A stretch of 64,000 bases of DNA, taken from Lachnospiraceae bacterium. Its GTDB lineage: Bacteria; Bacillota; Clostridia; Lachnospirales; Lachnospiraceae. Within the stretch, counting starts at the first letter, position 1. Every line of letters starts with the position of its first letter. The notes beneath the pieces are model-generated. The model made no database searches. It was not told the DNA's origin and saw only the letters and a program-made list of their open reading frames with translations. Below, in pieces: positions 60,444-64,000 of the stretch. Where the stretch lies: NCBI GenBank assembly GCA_024405155.1, contig JAKSPC010000002.1:62001-126000 (forward strand). The letters are read 5' to 3'. The position numbers were made by a program, and so were the translations under genes.

Positions 60444-61218
60444 AAAGCTTCCACATAAAATCGATCTTGGAAGGATCACTGTTCATCATTTCCACGGATC
60501 CCCGGTCTTTTTCTTCCAGCAGTCCATTTTCCTGAAGCCACTTCTTTACGTTTTGTGCAACCAGTACCGCCGCATCATAAAGCTTAGGCTCGCAGTCGAG
60601 CTTCTTTGCGACTTCCTCACGTATCATTTCCTTTATGAACGGAAAATGCGTGCATCCCAATACGATGGCATCCACTTTATCATTGATGTCCTCACACAGA
60701 GAATCGATGTACTTTCTGCATTCCGCGGAATCGACTGCGTCTGTCACACCGCTTTCCACGAATTTAACAAACTCGGGAGCGCCCTTGCTGATAAAGCGCG
60801 CTTTATCGGAAAGCTTTTTCACGTTATCCCGGAACATTTTCCCGTTCACGGTGAAATCCGTTGCGAAGGTGAGGATCATGGGATGATCCATTTCATTTGC
60901 TGCCCATCCGATGGCCGGTTCGATCCCTATGAAATGTATATCGGGAAAAGTCTTCCTGAGATGCTCTATAGCGGCGCTGGTTGCCGTGTTGCAGGCTATC
61001 ACAACGCATTTGATATCTCCTTCTTTTTCACAGATCTTACGGATCACTTCATCACACAGCTCCTGAATGTTTTCCGCAGTCCTGACACCGTAGGGAGCGT
61101 TTGCGGAATCCCCGTAATACAGATAATCCTCACCCGGAAGCTGTTTTTTCAATTCTCTTAGTACGGATATCCCGCCCAGACCGGAATCAAATACAGCGAT
61201 CTTTTTATTCTCTGACAT
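60433..61218 (-). CDS. murI: Glutamate racemase
   Basis: A 261-residue racemase that supplies D-glutamate for peptidoglycan. It has FDSGLGGISVLRELK, VIACNTATSAA (catalytic Cys) and LGCTHFPFI (second Cys), with the substrate site YGDSANAPYG. It is the first gene of murI-murB-hprK-rapZ-whiA-crh. The start lies just after the ssrA terminator, leaving little space for a promoter. Confidence 0.96.
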   Translation of the reverse strand: MSENKKIAVFDSGLGGISVLRELKKQLPGEDYLYYGDSANAPYGVRTAENIQELCDEVIRKICEKEGDIKCVVIACNTATSAAIEHLRKTFPDIHFIGIEPAIGWAANEMDHPMILTFATDFTVNGKMFRDNVKKLSDKARFISKGAPEFVKFVESGVTDAVDSAECRKYIDSLCEDINDKVDAIVLGCTHFPFIKEMIREEVAKKLDCEPKLYDAAVLVAQNVKKWLQENGLLEEKDRGSVEMMNSDPSKIDFMWKLYES

Positions 61219-61229
61219 AATGCCTCCAA

Positions 61230-61258
61230 AAGAAAACGCCGGACCATATTGATCCGGC
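61230..61258 (-). terminator. Terminator of ssrA
   Basis: Stem GCCGGA/TCCGGC with a 9-nt loop is followed by GTTTTCTTTT on the minus strand, 20 bp after the tmRNA 3' end. Its tail runs into the murI ribosome binding site. Confidence 0.8.
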
Positions 61259-61277
61259 TTGTTCGATCTTCACCGAA

Positions 61278-61616
61278 TGGACCTGAGGGGAGTCGAACCC
61301 CTGTCCGAAGATCAATTCATTGTTCTTCTACTATCATAGTCTTTCCGTATTTAATTCGCATGACAGACAAGAGAAAGACATCCGATCGGTCATGCTAGCT
61401 TCATGATACGGCTGCATGCGCAAAGCTTAGCATGCATCGTTTCCTGTTTGAATGATGCCGCTTATCTTAAGAACAGGTACTTAAGGGCGACAGCTGCCAT
61501 TTAGGCAGCCACTGCGAATGAATCGTCAGCGTTTAATTTTATTTTTGGAATTTAACGCATTGCCTTGCGGATAGCTTCACCAACTTCATGATCCCCGTCG
61601 AAACCGGTACAAGCCC
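61278..61616 (-). ncRNA. ssrA: Transfer-messenger RNA (tmRNA)
   Basis: About 339 nt. The 5' GGGCTTG pairs with 3' CAGGTCC, the T arm is CAGGGG-TTCGACT-CCCCTC-like, and the D-like CGGTTTCGACGGGG block follows the 5' end. The tag frame (61501-61530) encodes ADDSFAVAA followed by TAA, so tagged proteins end AADDSFAVAA, counting the tRNA-like Ala. CCA is not encoded. It is directly downstream of smpB, its protein partner, with its own promoter. Confidence 0.95.
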
Positions 61617-61631
61617 TAAGATCACAATTGA

Positions 61632-61660
61632 ATTAAACCACAAATGACGCCATATTGCAA
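61632..61660 (-). promoter_or_regulatory. Promoter of ssrA
   Basis: TTGCAA (61655-61660) and TTTAAT (61632-61637) are separated by 17 bp on the minus strand, placed between the smpB stop and the tmRNA 5' end. Confidence 0.75.
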
Positions 61661-61661
61661 G

Positions 61662-62132
61662 TTATACCTTGATATTGGCAGATTTAAAGTCTCTTTCCAG
61701 TTCTCTCTTCTGGTCTCTTCTTGCCTCATCGTCCCGCTTGTCATACAGCTTCTTTCCTTTGCACAGGCCGATCTTCATCTTTACCAGCTGCCCCTTGAAA
61801 TACACTTCCAGAGGCACGATGGTAAAACCTTTCTCCGTTGCTTTCCCCGAAAGGCGATCGATCTCTTTTTTATGCAGAAGAAGTTTCCTGGTACGAAGAG
61901 GATCCTTATTAAAGATGTTTCCTTTTTCATAAGGATTCACATGCATGCCGTATATAAAAAGCTCTCCGTGATCCGCTCGGATGAAGGCTTCCTTAATAGA
62001 GGCATGTCCCTGCCGGATAGACTTTACTTCCGTTCCGGCAAGTTCGATCCCCGATTCAAATGTCTCCAGTACGAAATAATCGTGATATGCCTTTTTATTA
62101 TTGGCTATAAGTTTTATCGAATTCTCTGCCAT
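61662..62132 (-). CDS. smpB: SsrA-binding protein SmpB
   Basis: A 156-residue SmpB with NKKAYHDYFVLETFESGIELAGTEVK split around residues 10-36, KEAFIRADHGELFIYGMHV and a basic tail ending KRELERDFKS. It delivers tmRNA to stalled ribosomes. AGGATC lies before the ATG. It precedes ssrA directly, a normal arrangement. Confidence 0.97.
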   Translation of the reverse strand: MAENSIKLIANNKKAYHDYFVLETFESGIELAGTEVKSIRQGHASIKEAFIRADHGELFIYGMHVNPYEKGNIFNKDPLRTRKLLLHKKEIDRLSGKATEKGFTIVPLEVYFKGQLVKMKIGLCKGKKLYDKRDDEARRDQKRELERDFKSANIKV

Positions 62133-62156
62133 GGTATATGGATCCTAAATGTAAAA

Positions 62157-62182
62157 AAAGGCCCGGTTCCTCCGGGCCTTTC
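62157..62182 (-). terminator. Terminator of secG
   Basis: A 10-bp stem AAAGGCCCGG/CCGGGCCTTT with a 5-nt loop is followed by TTTT on the minus strand, 13 bp after the secG stop. No separate smpB promoter is visible after it, so smpB may depend on partial readthrough. Confidence 0.9.
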
Positions 62183-62194
62183 CCATGCAATTCC

Positions 62195-62425
62195 TTACTT
62201 CATGAGAAGATTCAGCACGATCGCAAGAACGAAGAAAAGGATCGCTCCGAACTTGGTGATCTTCTGAAGAGTACCTTCCATGGTGCGGCCTTTGATCTTG
62301 CCGAAATAGCTGTCAGCCATGCCGCCGATGGAACCAAGGCCCTGTGTACGTCCTTCCTGCATCAGAATGATGGCGGAAAGAATGATTCCAACGATAACAA
62401 ATACGATCGATACAAAAATGACCAT
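62195..62425 (-). CDS. secG: Preprotein translocase subunit SecG
   Basis: A 76-residue two-helix membrane protein (2-20 and 53-75) with the SecG loop LMQEGRTQGLGSIGG between the helices. It assists SecYEG translocation. AAGGAG lies before the ATG. It has its own promoter downstream of pheT. Confidence 0.95.
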   Translation of the reverse strand: MVIFVSIVFVIVGIILSAIILMQEGRTQGLGSIGGMADSYFGKIKGRTMEGTLQKITKFGAILFFVLAIVLNLLMK

Positions 62426-62461
62426 CTCAATTCTCCTTATTTCTCAATAAACAGCTTTGAT

Positions 62462-62491
62462 ATATTACCATAGCGCTTATGCAATAGTCAA
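62462..62491 (-). promoter_or_regulatory. Promoter of secG
   Basis: TTGACT (62486-62491) and TAATAT (62462-62467) are separated by 18 bp on the minus strand, just after the pheT stop. Confidence 0.75.
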
Positions 62492-62497
62492 GCTTTT

Positions 62498-64000
62498 TCA
62501 GCTTCTGAGCTCAATGCCCATGGTTGAAAGTCCGTTCAGAACTTTCTTCATGACGGAATTCACTTCATCGTCTGTAAGTGTCCTGTCACCGGCCCGTAAA
62601 GTCAGCGTATACGCCATGGATTTATATCCCTGTTCGACCTGTTCTCCTTCATAGAGATCGAAAAGCTTCAGATCTTCCAGCAGCTTTCCGCCGCGCTGAC
62701 GGATCATTTTTTCGATGCCGCCTGCGGTGATGTCCTTCGGCACAAGCATGGAAAGATCTCTGGACACTGCAGGGAATCTGGCAATGCCCGTGTACTTTCT
62801 TTCAAAGTCGGCAAACTCCAGAAGTGCGGGAACGTCAAGAACTGCCGCATAGACTCTCGTACCGTCTTTGAATCCGTAATTCTTTACCACGAACGGATGG
62901 ATCTCTCCGAGGTAACCGATGCATGTTCCTTTGTATAAGATATCTGCTCTTCTGCCGGGATGCAGATAAGCGTGCCTTTGTGCAGAGGAAGCATCGTATT
63001 CCGGACGTTCCGTCATCCCCAGTTTCCGGATGGCAACTTCCACGACGCCCTTCATGGTAAAGAAATCAATGTCTTTATCATATGCGCACAGTGTAAGCTG
63101 TTCCCTCTCATCGGGCAGATCCGTGAGGGGAAGCTCATGGGGCAGATAAATGTTGGAAAGATCGTACAGCCTGCAGCATTCCGCTCTGTGATTGTAGTTG
63201 AATGCTACGGAAGTAAGAATGGCATTCAGCGGCTGTGTCCTCATAATGGAGAAATCTTCCCCCAGCGGGTTGGAGATCACTACAGCATCACGCAATTTGT
63301 CTCCTTCGGGGATCAACAGCTTGTCGAACGCTTTCGGGCTCTCGAAAGCATAGGTCATAGCGTGAGAAAATCCATGATACTCCGCAGCATCCCGAAGGAT
63401 CTCGTCACACATGAGCTTGAAGGAAAGCTTTCCTGTTGTTGCTTCACCCACGGGAAGCGTATCTTCGATCTTATCATAACCATGGAATCTGAGAACTTCT
63501 TCCGCAAGATCCGCCATGCAGTGAAGATCACGGCGGAAAGAAGGTACGATCACTTCTTTCTTATCCTCATCAAATCCAAGATCGATCTTAGCGAAGATCC
63601 GCTTCATTTCATCAGCGGAGATCTCTGTTCCTAGAAGTCCGTTGATCTTTTCCGGTTCGAATTTCACGCGAACGGTCTCTTCCGGAGAAGCGTACACGTC
63701 GATCACGCCGCCTACCACTTCACCGCAGCCAAGTTCCTCACAAAGCTCGCAGGCTCTGTTGATGGCAGCTTCCGCATTGGCAGGATCCAGTCCTTTTTCA
63801 AATATGGAGGATGCGTCTGTCCGAAGACCTGCTTTTTTGGCGGAAAGTCTCACATTGATCCCGTCAAAATTCGCGGATTCAAATACAACGGTCTTCACGG
63901 AATCCGCGATCTTTGAATTCTCGCCGCCCATTACGCCGGCTATGCCGATGGATCTTCCGGCATCTTTGATCATAAGGACCGTATCGTCAAGGGTCCTCTC
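62498..64000 (-). CDS. pheT: Phenylalanyl-tRNA synthetase beta subunit, C-terminal part (5' end outside window)
   Basis: The frame is open to the window edge (64000), giving about 500 C-terminal residues. It shows IGIAGVMGGENS (B3/B4), RTDASSIFEKGLDP, the B5 domain, a catalytic-like beta core and a C-terminal FDX-ACB anticodon domain (ARFPAVSRDLSMLVP; RTLTDDEV). PheT pairs with PheS, which would lie further right. The protein is normal where visible. Confidence 0.95.
   Translation of the reverse strand, partial: ERTLDDTVLMIKDAGRSIGIAGVMGGENSKIADSVKTVVFESANFDGINVRLSAKKAGLRTDASSIFEKGLDPANAEAAINRACELCEELGCGEVVGGVIDVYASPEETVRVKFEPEKINGLLGTEISADEMKRIFAKIDLGFDEDKKEVIVPSFRRDLHCMADLAEEVLRFHGYDKIEDTLPVGEATTGKLSFKLMCDEILRDAAEYHGFSHAMTYAFESPKAFDKLLIPEGDKLRDAVVISNPLGEDFSIMRTQPLNAILTSVAFNYNHRAECCRLYDLSNIYLPHELPLTDLPDEREQLTLCAYDKDIDFFTMKGVVEVAIRKLGMTERPEYDASSAQRHAYLHPGRRADILYKGTCIGYLGEIHPFVVKNYGFKDGTRVYAAVLDVPALLEFADFERKYTGIARFPAVSRDLSMLVPKDITAGGIEKMIRQRGGKLLEDLKLFDLYEGEQVEQGYKSMAYTLTLRAGDRTLTDDEVNSVMKKVLNGLSTMGIELRS

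Noticed and set aside
60244..61161. 305-codon plus-strand open frame opposite murB/murI
   Set aside because: Both opposite genes have all catalytic motifs; the frame is a codon-bias shadow.

Overview
The window looks like a piece of a Gram-positive Clostridia chromosome, most likely a Lachnospiraceae-type organism. The evidence is strong AGGAGG-type ribosome binding sites, Firmicute housekeeping genes (sepF, recU, rbgA, trmK, hprK, whiA, a crh-like gene, radA/clpC, cdaA/cdaR, greA), a Na+-pumping decarboxylase cluster, a SufC/SufB-only Fe-S system and a PPi-dependent phosphofructokinase. Base composition is mid-range and even. I see no prophage, insertion sequence, CRISPR array or rRNA. About 55 protein genes, three tRNAs, tmRNA, a glycine riboswitch and two further leader-RNA candidates are supported. 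Almost all genes are on the minus strand; the exceptions are the partial gene at the left edge, a small SemiSWEET-like gene, pfp and fba. The window therefore lies on one replichore, with forks probably running right to left.

Left part (1-11 kb): a partial HlyD-like gene; a TtcA-type PP-loop gene with a XerS-like recombinase and a dif-like palindrome just upstream of it; two tandem MFS transporters preceded by a structured leader or small RNA; a SemiSWEET-like membrane protein; sepF-lspA-rluD; obgE-yhbY-yqeK-rsfS (nadD is missing from its usual place); and rplU-rpmA (no prp gene, and L27 lacks the cleavable extension). Next (11-19.2 kb) is a tightly overlapped ten-gene run sufC-sufB-dgt-dnaG-trmK-lepB-rbgA-rnhB-yraN-recU, then two tRNA-Leu genes and one tRNA-Trp.

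Middle (19.6-43.5 kb): a surface glucosaminidase and a cohesin/cadherin-like membrane protein are transcribed ahead of clpC, radA and a small membrane protein gene. A five-gene biotin-dependent Na+ decarboxylase/transcarboxylase cluster follows. Then comes an eight-gene run from guaB through two unrecognised membrane proteins, cdaA and cdaR (c-di-AMP synthesis), a Wzy-like polymerase, a HerA-like ATPase and an RsmF-like methylase. A Na+/alanine-glycine symporter is controlled by a glycine riboswitch, and putP lies beside it.

Right part (45-64 kb): pfp is divergent from putP and meets lysS (fused to an HD domain) across a large composite hairpin. dnaE-pfkA-97 aa gene-dusB form one operon and greA-lysS another. 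fba has its own promoter and terminator. murI-murB-hprK-rapZ-whiA-crh couples wall-precursor synthesis to carbon regulation, with an unusually short WhiA and an HPr-like protein lacking the catalytic histidine. ssrA/smpB, secG and the 3' part of pheT close the window. Three glycolytic control enzymes (PPi-PFK, ATP-PFK, aldolase) and HPr kinase with its HPr-like target lie within 20 kb.

The least explained items are the structured RNA/short ORF upstream of the MFS pair, the dif-like palindrome beside the XerS-like gene, the composite hairpin after pfp, the compact WhiA, the hybrid carboxyltransferase cluster and the two membrane proteins between guaB and cdaA. All family assignments were made by eye from motifs and gene order; no database search was run.
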